64,000 nucleotides of DNA from Orobanche coerulescens (Eukaryota; Streptophyta; Magnoliopsida; Lamiales; Orobanchaceae): the NCBI GenBank assembly GCA_033398695.1, contig CM065802.1, positions 143,764,096-143,828,095 of the forward strand, read 5' to 3'. The translations under genes were made by a program, and so were the position numbers. A model generated the notes under the pieces. That model saw only the letters and a list, made by a program, of their open reading frames with translations, did no database searches and was not told the origin of the DNA. The first letter of the stretch is position 1. Each line of letters opens with the position of its first letter. Shown here piece after piece: positions 45,020-55,950 of the stretch.

Positions 45020-47006
45020 TGTTAGGAGTATGCCATCGAATGCCACTCAGAGGATGTAAGAGTGAGGGCATTACACTTGTTATTGTATAAATTATCATCA
45101 GAAGGAAATTATATGTTTCTTTATTTATTGGTAGTCATTGGCTTTCCTAACTCGTAAATATATATACAGAAACTAGTCCATGTATTTGAGAGCAAACATT
45201 CCACTTCTTATTGGATCAGGGGATCGGTACTGGAAAGGTTTATGGCTCAAATACTTCATTGTTCGCAAGTCGATGAAACTTGACTGGGCGTTAAGTTTAT
45301 GTGAAGACTTGTATGACTTGTTCTTTGACTAGTAGAGTGCCTGTCTTTACTAATGGTTAGTGGGAGCACACATTATCGGTATGTTAATGAGATTACTATA
45401 CTCGAACCGACTCACCCTTGATTCATCACACGGATTTCACTCTGGGATAGTAAATGACGGAATAAAAAGGTCGTGATAGGTATTCATGAACCTTCGACTT
45501 GAGGATTTAGTAGGGATGTGATTGTGACGTTAAGATTTTCACTAGAGTAGTTCGACCCAAAAAACAGAAGGTGAGGGTCAACCTCATCATACATCTTCAC
45601 GGGCAAGTAGCAGGTTCTACTAAGTACCAAGATAAGAATCTTTCTCCTGTAAGTAAACAGCTATATGTCCGATGCAGTTATTGGCAGATGAGATCATAAG
45701 TCTTTGGCCAAGGTATTGGAGCTAGTTGTATTAGATACACGAGAGCACAGTAATCTCGATTTGCATTAACTCATGCATAGCGTCAAGTACATATAGGGTT
45801 TGACTTACCATGACCCTATAACTTGATCGGGGCATTTGAGAGAAGGGTTTATACGTATACTGTTATTTACGGCAGAAAGGTTTTGGAATGATCCCAATCA
45901 TTCATTCTCAATTAGGTTACAGGATAGGCCGCGGGACTGGTTAGGTGGTGCTATCACGCTTTAGTTCCTCCAATTGCTAGCTGAGACGGACCTACTGAAT
46001 TGCGCATTAGGATATACGACAGAATAAATCAAGCTTATTCTCTTTTAATAAATATTAGATATTGGATATCTAATTTATTAGACATTAAATGTCCAATTAA
46101 TTTTGGGACATTGGATGTCTAAATTAAATTATTGGATAAATTAGTTTAAGACCTAATGAATTAAATAAATTATTGTTAGTTTATGTCACATTTATAATTA
46201 TTTCTTGAAGTAATTAATTATATTATTATGTATTTGATATAATTAATTAATTGAATTAATTAATTAATATAAATACATCAAAACGAAAGAGAGTTTATCT
46301 GATTAGACACACAGGAGTTCGAAACGAATCGAACTCCTCCGGATCTTCTAGATGGCCGCCCCCTCCCTATTGTCTTCAACTTGGTCTTATCTTCCTCCTT
46401 AATTGGTGGAAGACTATTCATTTGGTAGTAAAAGACCAAATCATGTGATGATTTAGATATTAATTAAGGGAGGGGAGACTTTGATTAAGATGGATGAAAA
46501 CAAAAGTAAAAGAAGACTTACCTCCACCATTGGCAATTCAGCCATGAGTTTCTTTTAAGGAGTTTCATATTCTCATTTGTTAGAAAAACTTAGGGAGAGA
46601 AGCAAAAATTTTTAACACTTTGAGTGTTTAGGAAATATTAAGAGAAAAATATATTAATTAGTATACTTGGAGTATATAAATTAATTTCTATAGCTCCAAC
46701 CACCTTGTTCTAACCGTATCCTTAGAGGATAATAAGGTGGGTGTTATTCCGATCGTTTTTTCGGTGCGTGGCAAGTCGAGAAGCGGTACTTTCGGTGTTG
46801 GATTTTCTAAGAGCTTTTGCGAATTGAATTCGCAGTGGACATCATCTTCACAAGTATTTAATCAAAGGACTACAGGGGTATGATTTCGATTCTACAATTG
46901 TTTATTTAATATTCGTATATACATTGCTTGATCGGTCCTCTTAAGGTTCGAACTTAATTTTAAAAATTGCTTCCGTTGTGCCTTCGTTTTAGGCCACGAC
47001 CAAATA
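45020..47006 (+). repeat. C3 5' LTR
   Basis: 1987 bp, TGTTAGGAG to GACCAAATA (end mutated from the usual AACA). Shares with the C1 LTRs the GCCACTCAGAGGATG start, GAGAGCAAACATTCCAC, and a TATA box TATAAATA at 46268-46275. Confidence 0.82.
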
Positions 47007-47007
47007 A

Positions 47008-47019
47008 TGGTATCAGAGC
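47008..47019 (+). other. C3 primer-binding site
   Basis: TGGTATCAGAGC, full match to the initiator-Met tRNA complement, one base after the LTR. Confidence 0.87.
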
Positions 47020-48551
47020 GAGGTCTTGCAATCGTATATACGATATTTAGCATTTGGAATGCTTGATTAAATGTTGTGATTTGAAATCACAACCGTTTAA
47101 TTTATTGATGTTTAATTGTTCATAGGAAACTTATTTTTCATGATTTTTTGTTACTAGATAATATTGAAGCTGATTTATATGTGTAATATTCAAATTAGAA
47201 AATATAATTTTGAAAATCGGGATGAAATAACAAGCTAGAAAAATCGCGCGGATCGGTGAAATGGCTGGAAAACGCTGGTAGCGCCGACAATGAAATTTAC
47301 TATGGCCAAGCGGCGATGGCAGAGCTCTGCTCCTCTCGACCATGGCCGGTAGCAGGCGCATGCCGCAGTTGGCCCAGACGTTTTTTGTTTGACTCCGTCT
47401 TATTTTATGTTTCAATATTTAATTTCCGGTAATTTAAATTATATTATAAAATACTTGGTATTTTTATTTTGAGGAAATTAATTAATGTGAAATATTTAAT
47501 ATCGTCTAGATTATACAAACGAATTAAAATACCATATTTCTGAATTAATTAGATTAATTCTATTAAATAGTTAATTTTATATATCGGTTGGATCAATATA
47601 TTAAATTACTTATTTAATATAAAATCTATTTGTTTAGTATTTATTAGGGGAATGCTTGTGAATGGTGATGTAGTTCATGGACCTAATTTTGAATTGTTTG
47701 TTTTATTCGATTGGGTTGTAAATGCCGTTTTGAGCCTATTTATTTGCTAGAAAAATTTGTATAATAAAACGTGATTTTTCAATGTAAAATGTATATGTTA
47801 TGACGAAGACCGGAGGAAGAACCGTTCGAGGAAATGAAGATTCAAGACTCAAGACATGTAATAGATTATGATGTTTTTGTCCTAGGAACGGTCCATGAAC
47901 TGCATGTTGGTAGCAAATAGGTTGTGAATGTTTATTCATATGGCATGAATGCCCACAAATGCGCTTAAATTAATTAATATGCAGAGTCCACGACAAAATA
48001 TTAAGTTTAAAAAGTTTCAAAGTTTTCCTTCCCTACATCGAGCTTTTGGAAAATTGAAATCCAAACTAGATGTGTTATGCTTCCGAGTTATCGGGGTAGT
48101 CGTTCGGGGAGGGTCGATAAATTCCGAGAGTGAATTGGATACCTTCGGTTGGAGCAAATTTTATCCCTAGAAACCTGTTCGGATGGTGTAAACTTAACTT
48201 GTTCACGACCTATAGAAACCGTATAGGTTGAAGGGAGTGAACAAGGGGAAATAGAAGATCAAACATTAAATGAATTGGTGTTGGACACTACTTTATAAAC
48301 ATTAATAGACCAGAAACCTATTCGGTTGCCCTCTATTAAAATTTATAAAGAACTCGATCACCACTATGAAGTAAAGCGAACAAATACTTCTGGATTTCAC
48401 AAGGAAGTGTGTTATTCCGATAAAAATAGTGGGATCTGGGTTAAAGCATAGAAAATTCCATAATTCTAAACTCAAACCATAATCAAACGAGTCACTAATC
48501 AATCTATCATAATTAATGCAGATAAAAAAAATATCAACTCTCAAAAGAACA
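47020..48551 (+). other. C3 untranslated leader, no gene
   Basis: About 1.5 kb, aligned in layout with the C1 leader, including a GC-rich island (about 47240-47380) and a GAACGGTCCATGAACTGCATG stretch near 47885 shared with C1 near 5605. No coding region. Confidence 0.6.
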
Positions 48552-49277
48552 ATGAACCCACTCGCAATTCTACTCAAGAAGAACATCCTTAACCGGACCA
48601 AACTTTGTGGACTGGATCCACAATCTGATGTTCTAAATATGAAGGCACTGGGATATGTCTTAGAGACGGACATTTCGGCGGCTCCGATGCAGACCAAGGA
48701 CAGTCAGGAAGAGGTTGAAATCCATGAAAAGTGGGTTAAGGATATGACATTAGAGTCCATGGCTATATGATGGCCTCTATATCTAATGAGCTTCAGAGAG
48801 ATCATGAGAAAATAAATTGTGCTAGGCAGATCTTATTTCACTTAATCGAGCTTTATGGTGAGCATAGTCGAACTGCTAGATTTGAGATATCTAAGCAGCT
48901 CTTCGGTGCCAGGATGAAGGAAGGTGAGAAAGTTGGGGACCATGTCCTCACAATGATCTCTATGATCGAGAGATTGGAGGCTCTTGATTTTAGGATACAT
49001 GCTTCTCTCAAATCTGATCTTATCCTGCAATCTCTTCCTGATTACTTCTCTCAGTTTGTTATGAACTTCAACTGCAATGAGATTGCATGCAATTTAGCAG
49101 GATTGATGAAAAACTTGTAACCGCTCAGTCTCAGACGAAGACTCCACGGGAGGAGTATGCCCTTGTAATTTCTTCTGGATCTAGGAGGTCCAAGAATAAG
49201 AAGAAAAGGACCAAGAAGCATATGGGCTCATAAGGCAAGGCTTTTAAAGGTAAGGGCAAGGCCCCCATGGTTCCTAA
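48552..49277 (+). pseudogene. C3 gag, frameshifted and cut by C4
   Basis: Starts MNPLAILLKKN at 48552. Frame changes near 48600 and 48755; the second open part (48767-49120) reads M-M-A-S-I-S-N-E-L-Q-R and later FGARMKEGEKVGDHVLTMI and DLILQSLPDYFSQFVMNFN, the copia gag (UBN2-type) core, as in C1. The lysine-rich linker before the zinc knuckle begins near 49185 and is cut at 49278. Confidence 0.8.
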
Positions 49278-50773
49278 TGTTGGGAATAGTGCCCTAGGAC
49301 ATTCGATGTGCCTAGATTTGTAATTGTCACATTTAAATAAAGTTATTTGATATCATCTATTTCTCGTTGATTATTATAATGTGTGCATGTTTTAATATTA
49401 TAATAATCGAATAATAATTATTCACGAATAATAAGATTATTCAAACGTCCCTGGTAAAATCGCGTTGAGTAGAGACTCAAGTGATTAATATACTAGTATA
49501 AGTTTGATTGATAATCATCGTATGATTATGCATATGGTACGGATCAATCTTATGGGTATTGGTTGGAGAACTAATACTGGACCGACCCGCATTGAGATCA
49601 CTGCATGGAAATGTCATAAGTGAATCTCAATATAACAGTATGTCAATAAATCCTTGAACCTGAGATTATCATAGAATCCAACATGATAACTGCTATGCCT
49701 TGACGTAATCCAACGTCATCTGAAACATGGTGATCATAAAGGATAGCGATCGGGATTAGTGGGAGTCATGTAGAGGGCAATGAATAATCAAGATGGAGAT
49801 TTGTCCCTCTCTTAAGTGAGAGAGATATCTGCTAGGCACCTCGATAAGTAGGACTGAAGGAAATGCATGGCCATGCTCAAATGAAGAGTCATTTGATTAA
49901 ATCAGTCTACTTAAGATCGAGAAAGCATTTGAATATAAATAAGTATGACAGACTCCATGACTTAGTTCAAATATGAATTCGCGTGACAAAGGGATTTGAC
50001 ACGTTAAAAGGTTTAATGGACTATTAACTTATATTATTTGGGTAATCATAATGTCTTGCTAGAGGCCGCTTATGATTTATTATTTAATAAGGTATTAAAT
50101 AATTGCCAACATAATATAAGCCGTTTGGGTCGCACGTACGACAATTATAGACAAGTAGGAATAAATATCAACTGAGAATAATAAATATAATATTGGATAT
50201 TATATTTATAAGGAGATTAAATAATAAGTAATATATAATATTGGATATTATATATATTGTATTATTTAATAAGTTGAGGGGCAACTAAGCAAATACTAGA
50301 TTATTGAATCTAGGGATTACTTAGTATAAATAAGAGATCCATGACAAGGAGTTGTCATAAGAACTCCTACAAAAATCTCCCCCTTCCAAGAAGAAGAAAA
50401 AAAATTGGCCACTTCCTCTTGCAGTAGAAGAACGACGCCGGTCGTCTAATCCTCTTCCCTTAGTTGATCTTGATCAATAGTACAATCCTTCTAGTATGGA
50501 ATTTGTGTTGTACAATTTATCAATATTATTCGTAAGGATCTAGCAATCCGGCTTGTGGAATTGTTCGTGTGTGGATCACCAAAAGAGGAAGGAGATATTC
50601 ATCTGCTTCTAGTCCGGATCTAGAACTGCTCAATCGGATTAAGGTACTTCGATTAACTCTTTAATTAAACAATTAAATTACTGCATGAGATCCTAAATTG
50701 GGTTTTCACATTTATTATTCCGCTGCGTTTTTTACATCGATTATTATGTATTTGATGCATAAAAAACCCAATA
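49278..50773 (+). repeat. C4 5' LTR
   Basis: 1496 bp, TGTTGGGAATAGTGCCC to AACCCAATA. TATA box TATAAATA at 50325-50332. The 3' LTR is outside the window. Confidence 0.82.
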
Positions 50774-50774
50774 G

Positions 50775-50787
50775 TGGTATCGGAGCC
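50775..50787 (+). other. C4 primer-binding site
   Basis: TGGTATCGGAGCC, one base after the LTR; a variant of the Met-tRNA complement common in copia elements. Confidence 0.8.
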
Positions 50788-52323
50788 AACTTGCATGTAA
50801 TTTAATTATATGTGTAGAACATATTTATGTGTAAATTATGTTCTTGATTATGTTTATAAAATATGGATTTTATAAAATAATTTTTCTGGTTTAATTTGAT
50901 TTAATCGGATCGTCAAAATTAATTTTCTCGGATTGCGCAAATTTCGCTTCCAGAATTGCTCGAATGATCTATTCCGAGACGGGTTGGGTCGGTTTCGGGT
51001 CGGGTCAGAGCTGGACCCGCGGGCTAATTTTATTAGAAAAAATGTTTTTGCAATTGGAGGGTTTTGAACCCAGGTCATCTGCCGGCCTTTTCGCCGACTT
51101 ACCATGTGCGCTGCGATTTTGTTTTGGAAATAATACACGGAAGGTTTTATTAAAGGCAAATAAATCTGTTTTAAATATTGCAAAAATAATTCCTCAAAAA
51201 CTGGGATTCGATCCCGCGCCATTCGGATTTCCTTCAGCACCACTTACCATCTCGGCTGGATCCTGTTCCCAGGGCAGGATGACAACCATCTCGGCCAAGT
51301 TCAGATTTGTTCACTTTTGACACAGTTTTAATTTATTGTCTTATTGTCAGACAAATTGATTATTTAGTATATTTCATGCTTTATTAATTATTTGATAATT
51401 ATTTATGGTATGTGTGTGGTGTATGGCATGACCATAAATTGACCAATGTGATTGGATAATTTAATTTCTTATGGGTTGGTTTTACGGTCTGCGTGTCGTT
51501 TAATTATAATTGGTTTTACGGCCTGCGAGTCGTCTATTTAAATTGTTTATTATTTTACGGCCTCCGTGTCGTTTGCACTTCTTTTAATTTAATTTATTAG
51601 TGTAGTATTAAATTTCATTAATGTAATGAAGACAAGAAGGACAAGAAAGACGGACTCGAGGAGCAAATTGATCGCGTGTGACGTTCCAAGGAGTTGAGAA
51701 GATCAATGAAGACCATATTTAACCCTTTAGATGACCTTTGTGATTTTCATGTTGGCTCATGAAAATCATGTTATGATTATGGTCATGCTATACACGGTCC
51801 TATGCTTTATTATCATGTGATGCGATGTATGTTTAAATTTATGCATGTATGTGATGCTATGTATGTTTAGATGTATGTTAGCAAACATAGACATTAAGAT
51901 AGGATAAAAATCCCTCGTTAAAATTTTAATGTCGTTCATTTGAAAAACACCTATCAAGACTTCAATCATCATGAGTGGGTCATGCCAAAGCTGGGCACTC
52001 GGATTATCTTAGTAAGGTAGGATAGGTAATGGTGATACCTATACGTTTAGTGAATTTGGAAATCAAAATAGTTTTAAACCTTAAGGCATAAGATGGGATT
52101 ATAACATGCTTGGGCATACGATGCCAAATCCCATGATATAATCTAAGAGTTACATATGATGTAATCGATAAAGAGTTATCCACCTAAAGTAGCTCAATTC
52201 TAGGCGTCATGCCAAAGCTGAGTTTAGGATTGTGCGAAATGGGATCTTAGCCCACTAAAATTACAAATGTTGTAAATTGGGGGTACTTTGTTTTAGTGAG
52301 AGTATTTTTCGAGAAATAAAATA
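50788..52323 (+). other. C4 untranslated leader, no gene
   Basis: About 1.5 kb. A GTTTTACGGYCTGCGWGTCG phrase occurs three times at about 51480-51570 (tandem repeat, roughly 35-40 bp period). No protein motif. Confidence 0.55.
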
Positions 52324-52359
52324 ATGTCACTAAATATTTTGCATATTGAATTTTGTAGA

Positions 52360-53631
52360 ATGGCATCAAACAACACATCCACCATTTCACTGCGATCCGT
52401 CCTTGAGAAGGACAAGCTCAAAGAAAATGGCAGCAACTATCTGGATTGGATCCGGAGCCTGAGAATAGTTCTCAAGCAAGAAAGAAAGTTGTATGTTCTT
52501 GAGGAAGAAATTCCCGATGAGCCAACTGACAATGCAAACAAAGAAACAAAAGACATATGGAAGAAACATTATGATGATTCCATTGATATCGGTTGTCTTA
52601 TGTTGGCCACCATTTGTCCAGAACTTCAGAAGAATCTGGAGGAAATGGAGGCTTATGAGCTAAATGCTCACCTCAAGGAAACTTTCTATCAAGAGAGGTA
52701 TGAGACCTTTCAAGCCTTGTTTGCTTGCAAGATGGTTGAGGGGACATCTGTCAGCGCTCACGTGCTCAAGATGAAAGGATATATTGATCATCTTGAAAGG
52801 TTTGGTTTTCCACTTTCTGAGGAGCACTCCACGGATGTGATCCTAAACTCATTACCCGAAAGTTTCGGTCAGTTCATTATGAACTATAATATGAATGAGA
52901 TGGAGAAGTCCATTATTGAGCTGCATGGGATGCCTAAAACGGCTGAGCAGAATATTAAGAAGAAACCAAGCCATGTGTTGATGGTCAGCAAAGGGAAATC
53001 ATTTAAGAACAAAGGCAAGGGCAAGGGTAAGGCAAAAGTTGCCAAATCTAAAGACCCTACTAGGCCGGGTTTCAAGGCTAAAGCTCCCAAAGATGGAAAT
53101 TGCCATCATTGCAATAAACCAGGACACTGGAAAAGAAATTGCAAGATTTACTTGGAAGAGCTAAAGCGTACCAAGGGCAGTGAGACTGCCACAGGTATAT
53201 TTGTTATAGAAGTTAACTTATCTACCTCTAACTCCTGGGTATTAGATACTGGATGTGGATCTCACATTTGTACAAATCTGCAGGGGTTGAGAAGCAGTAG
53301 AGAACTGAAGAAAGGGGAAGTAGATCTAAGAGTCGGCAATGGAGCAAGAGTTGCTGCACTAGCCGTAGGAACTTATGATCTAGTTTTTCCGAACTGGCTT
53401 TTGTTAGTTTTGAACAATTGCTATTATGTTCCTGCTATGAATAGGAATATTATTTCAGTTTCTACATTAGATTGTGAAGGTTACAGTTTTCTTATTAAGA
53501 ATAAGATCATTCGTATTTTCTTTGATGACTTGCTTTATGGTACTGCAAAGTTATATACTGGCCTTTACAATATTGATCTAGATGAGTCCGACACTTTGGA
53601 AGTCTATAACATTGCATCCAAGAAACCTTAG
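52360..53631 (+). CDS. C4 gag-protease (N-terminal part of polyprotein)
   Basis: Starts MASNNTSTISL; an upstream in-frame ATG at 52324 is less likely because copia gag usually begins MAS/MSS. 423 codons to a TAG. Gag core: SNYLDWIRSLRIVLKQERK near residue 30, then KDIWKKHYDDS, LFACKMVEGTSVSAHVLKM, VILNSLPESFGQFIMNYN. A lysine-rich linker leads to an intact CCHC knuckle CHHCNKPGHWKRNC at residue 248. Protease motif V-L-D-T-G-C-G-S-H with Asp at residue 296. The final TAG is followed in the same frame by gag-pre-integrase, so it is a premature stop, possibly from CAG. Capsid formation and self-cleavage would be its roles. Confidence 0.85.
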   Translation: MASNNTSTISLRSVLEKDKLKENGSNYLDWIRSLRIVLKQERKLYVLEEEIPDEPTDNANKETKDIWKKHYDDSIDIGCLMLATICPELQKNLEEMEAYELNAHLKETFYQERYETFQALFACKMVEGTSVSAHVLKMKGYIDHLERFGFPLSEEHSTDVILNSLPESFGQFIMNYNMNEMEKSIIELHGMPKTAEQNIKKKPSHVLMVSKGKSFKNKGKGKGKAKVAKSKDPTRPGFKAKAPKDGNCHHCNKPGHWKRNCKIYLEELKRTKGSETATGIFVIEVNLSTSNSWVLDTGCGSHICTNLQGLRSSRELKKGEVDLRVGNGARVAALAVGTYDLVFPNWLLLVLNNCYYVPAMNRNIISVSTLDCEGYSFLIKNKIIRIFFDDLLYGTAKLYTGLYNIDLDESDTLEVYNIASKKP

Positions 53632-53877
53632 CTCAATGATTCTAATCCGAATTACTTATGGTATTGTCGACTTGGTCACATAAATGAGAAACGCATTTCT
53701 AAACTCCATAATGATGGACTTTTAGACTCTTTTGACTATGAATCATATGGGACATGCGAATCTTGTTTATTGGGCAAGATGATGAAGAATCCTTTCACCG
53801 GTCATGGAGAAAGGGCTAATGATCTGTTAGGCCTAATACATACTGATGTATGCGGACCTCTTAGCACTCATGCCAGA
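53632..53877 (+). pseudogene. C4 gag-pre-integrase and integrase start
   Basis: In frame with the preceding gag-protease, reading W-Y-C-R-L-G-H-I (His of the WH..LGH zinc motif changed to Tyr), then GTCESCLLGKM with the CxxC pair, then LIHTDVCGPLSTHAR with the first catalytic Asp. Interrupted at the duplicated CCAGA by G3. Confidence 0.85.
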
Positions 53878-54249
53878 TGTAACACCCCCAAGACGTTCAG
53901 GGCATATTACAGCGCCGTGGACTCCACATCATGGAATCCACCAGGCTAACGTACCAACAAGACATTTGACAACGACAAACAATTGTCAATAATACGACAA
54001 TTCAATTAAGATTACAATCCAACAATAAAATCCAACATCAATCCATTTCCCAAAACAGGAACACAACATTAAAAATTTTGAAACAAGAAGTACTCGAGTA
54101 CTTAAACCAATTTTATAATACAAAAGTCCCAAAATAAGACATCAAAATAATGGACTGAACTGAACACCAACAAATGACCACTGATCAGTATCACGCTTGC
54201 CCATCATCCTCATACGGCTCAAGTGCTCGTTTGTCCCCACGATCGATAC

Positions 54250-54667
54250 CTGAAATACCAAAAAGTATTTCCCCCATTTAAGGGGTTAGCGACAACTGCT
54301 AGTGCAAGTACAATCCATTTGAACTACATTTTAACCAGATGAATATATGCGCCAAAAAGTCATTTTAGAAAACATTTTATATTCCGGAATATTTATGATG
54401 TACAATCACAAAACACATTATCTCCAACAAATCACAATTCAAAGTTAACCGTTGGTACGAGACTCACGGCCACCGTACCCCGCAGAGCCCCGTCGGACAT
54501 CCCTGGGTGGCTAACCACAGTTCACGATACGCACACTCACGGCAATACGTATCCCTAGAGGCCCCGTCGGACCGTCCCTAGGTGAACATACACATAACCA
54601 TCCACAACAACCACAATACAGCCATAATTCAAATACTAGAACATGTAAACAAATGTAAAGTACTTGC
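54250..54667 (-). other. Candidate GC-AG intron in G3 LTR leader
   Basis: Minus-strand donor AAAG|GCAAGTACT at 54667 and acceptor TTTTTGGTATTTCAG ending at 54250 enclose 418 nt; the 5' LTR copy (61613 to 61196) is also 418 nt. G1 has the same at 417 nt. Unproven without RNA data. Confidence 0.4.
54481..54580 (-). repeat. G3 duplicated GTCCGACGGGG module
   Basis: Plus-strand GCCCCGTCGGAC at 54487 and 54561, period 74 bp; in the 5' LTR at about 61433 and 61507. Confidence 0.85.
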
Positions 54668-55206
54668 CTTTGAGACATTCTTGAAGAAACGGAGTTGAAA
54701 GACGACTACGAACGGTCCGGGTGGAAAACGACGGTTCCTAAACGAAGGATCAACACAGTTCAGTCCCAACAGACAACAATACTCTATTGGAATACACCCA
54801 TAACCCCGGTTACAATTCATGACAAAAATGTTCAATCGATACGGGCGAGGGTTTACGCAAAATCTCCCCGTATCAACAATTCGCGGATTAAAATCAAGGA
54901 AATTGGATTTGGAATCACTCAATAATCACAATCGGTGAAGAATATCGTAACATAATTGAACAATTCAGAACTATTCACTAAAATCCTGAAAAACCCCCAA
55001 ATTCGTCAAAATTAGGGTTCCTGAGGAATTACCTTTAATTCGGCTGATGAAGGGTGATTATGCTGATTATGATATGATGGCTCGATTCTACCGTGATGGA
55101 ATTTGAAGAGAACTCCGAATAGAACCGGTGTAAATCGCCTCTGAGGTCGCACGTCGAAGAAACGAAGAGAAAATAAAAAAACTGCTGTTCTGAAACTGTC
55201 CGCTGA

Positions 55207-55214
55207 CTTATATA
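55207..55214 (-). promoter_or_regulatory. G3 3' LTR TATA box
   Basis: TATATAAG on the minus strand, with the 12-mer cluster starting about 12 bp upstream. The matching sequence is deleted from the 5' LTR. Confidence 0.65.
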
Positions 55215-55225
55215 TTTTGTGGAGT

Positions 55226-55365
55226 TACCGCACGCTAACTGACATCTATAGCGCGCGCTAACGGGGCCGTGACAGGTCCAGTGGCTACTGCCACCATTCT
55301 CTAGAGTACGCTAACAATAGGGAGTTAGCGTACGCTAACTGCACATCGGTAGCGCACGCAAGGCA
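55226..55365. repeat. 12-mer inverted-repeat cluster in G3 3' LTR
   Basis: Copies near 55226, 55249 (TAGCGCGCGCTA), 55303, 55326 and 55351. The one at 55323-55340 extends to a perfect 18-bp palindrome AGTTAGCGTACGCTAACT. Confidence 0.85.
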
Positions 55366-55913
55366 ACAGGAGTAGCTACACAGCAGTTCAGCACTGCTGA
55401 TGTCACATCAGCAGTAAGCTGCTGTCGAGGGTATAAAACACAAAACGCACGATGAGACCAGAATCCAGGAACATAGACGCGGAGCATACAAGACGACGGA
55501 CCTAAGTGCTGAAAGAAAATACAATTCCGACCACCGTAGGGTCCGTAATGCGACAACGAAAAATAAGATTCCCTAAACTATTAGGAAATTACAAAAAAAG
55601 CCCAAGTGCCCGAAAATCACGAAATGACGCCGGATTTACAAACCGAAAGTCTCCACATGACCAACTCAACCATACGAACTTGTACAAACCAAGAAACAAC
55701 GGAAACGAATGAGTTTTACAAGAATCGAACGTTCATACGGCAAAATATGCCATAAAACGAAATTACGTGAAGACATCATCAAAACTCATCCAAATGGAAA
55801 AACTCCAAGAACAAAGTAGATTCAAAATGTCGAAACGGTTACAAGCGAGTCGATAAAAATAGACATACACTAAAAATGGAAACTGCTAAAAATGGAAAAT
55901 TACGGATATTACA

Positions 55914-55926
55914 TTCTCCCCCTCTA
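55914..55926 (-). other. G3 polypurine tract
   Basis: Minus strand TAGAGGGGGAGAA directly before the LTR start TGTAATATCC. Confidence 0.85.
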
Positions 55927-55931
55927 AAATA

Positions 55932-55950
55932 AAGTTTCGTCCCGAAACTT
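55932..55950 (-). other. Hairpin before G3 polypurine tract
   Basis: On the minus strand AAGTTTCG GGA CGAAACTT, 8-bp stem and 3-nt loop, between the pol stop and the polypurine tract. Confidence 0.8.

Larger units (their letters stand above)
45020..49277 (+). mobile_element. C3: copia element, 5' part
   Basis: Starts with TGTTAGGAGTATGCC, similar to C1; primer site at 47008; gag relic from 48552; C4 cuts in at 49278. Its pol and 3' LTR should resume beyond C4, outside the window. Expected target duplication is CTTTA (45015-45019). LTR and gag resemble C1 but are clearly diverged. Confidence 0.85.
53878..55913 (-). repeat. G3 3' LTR
   Basis: 2036 bp; plus view TGTAACACCCCC to GGATATTACA. Intact promoter region (TATA at 55207-55214, minus) with 12-mer copies upstream at about 55226-55360, and the duplicated GTCCGACGGGG module. 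Confidence 0.92.
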
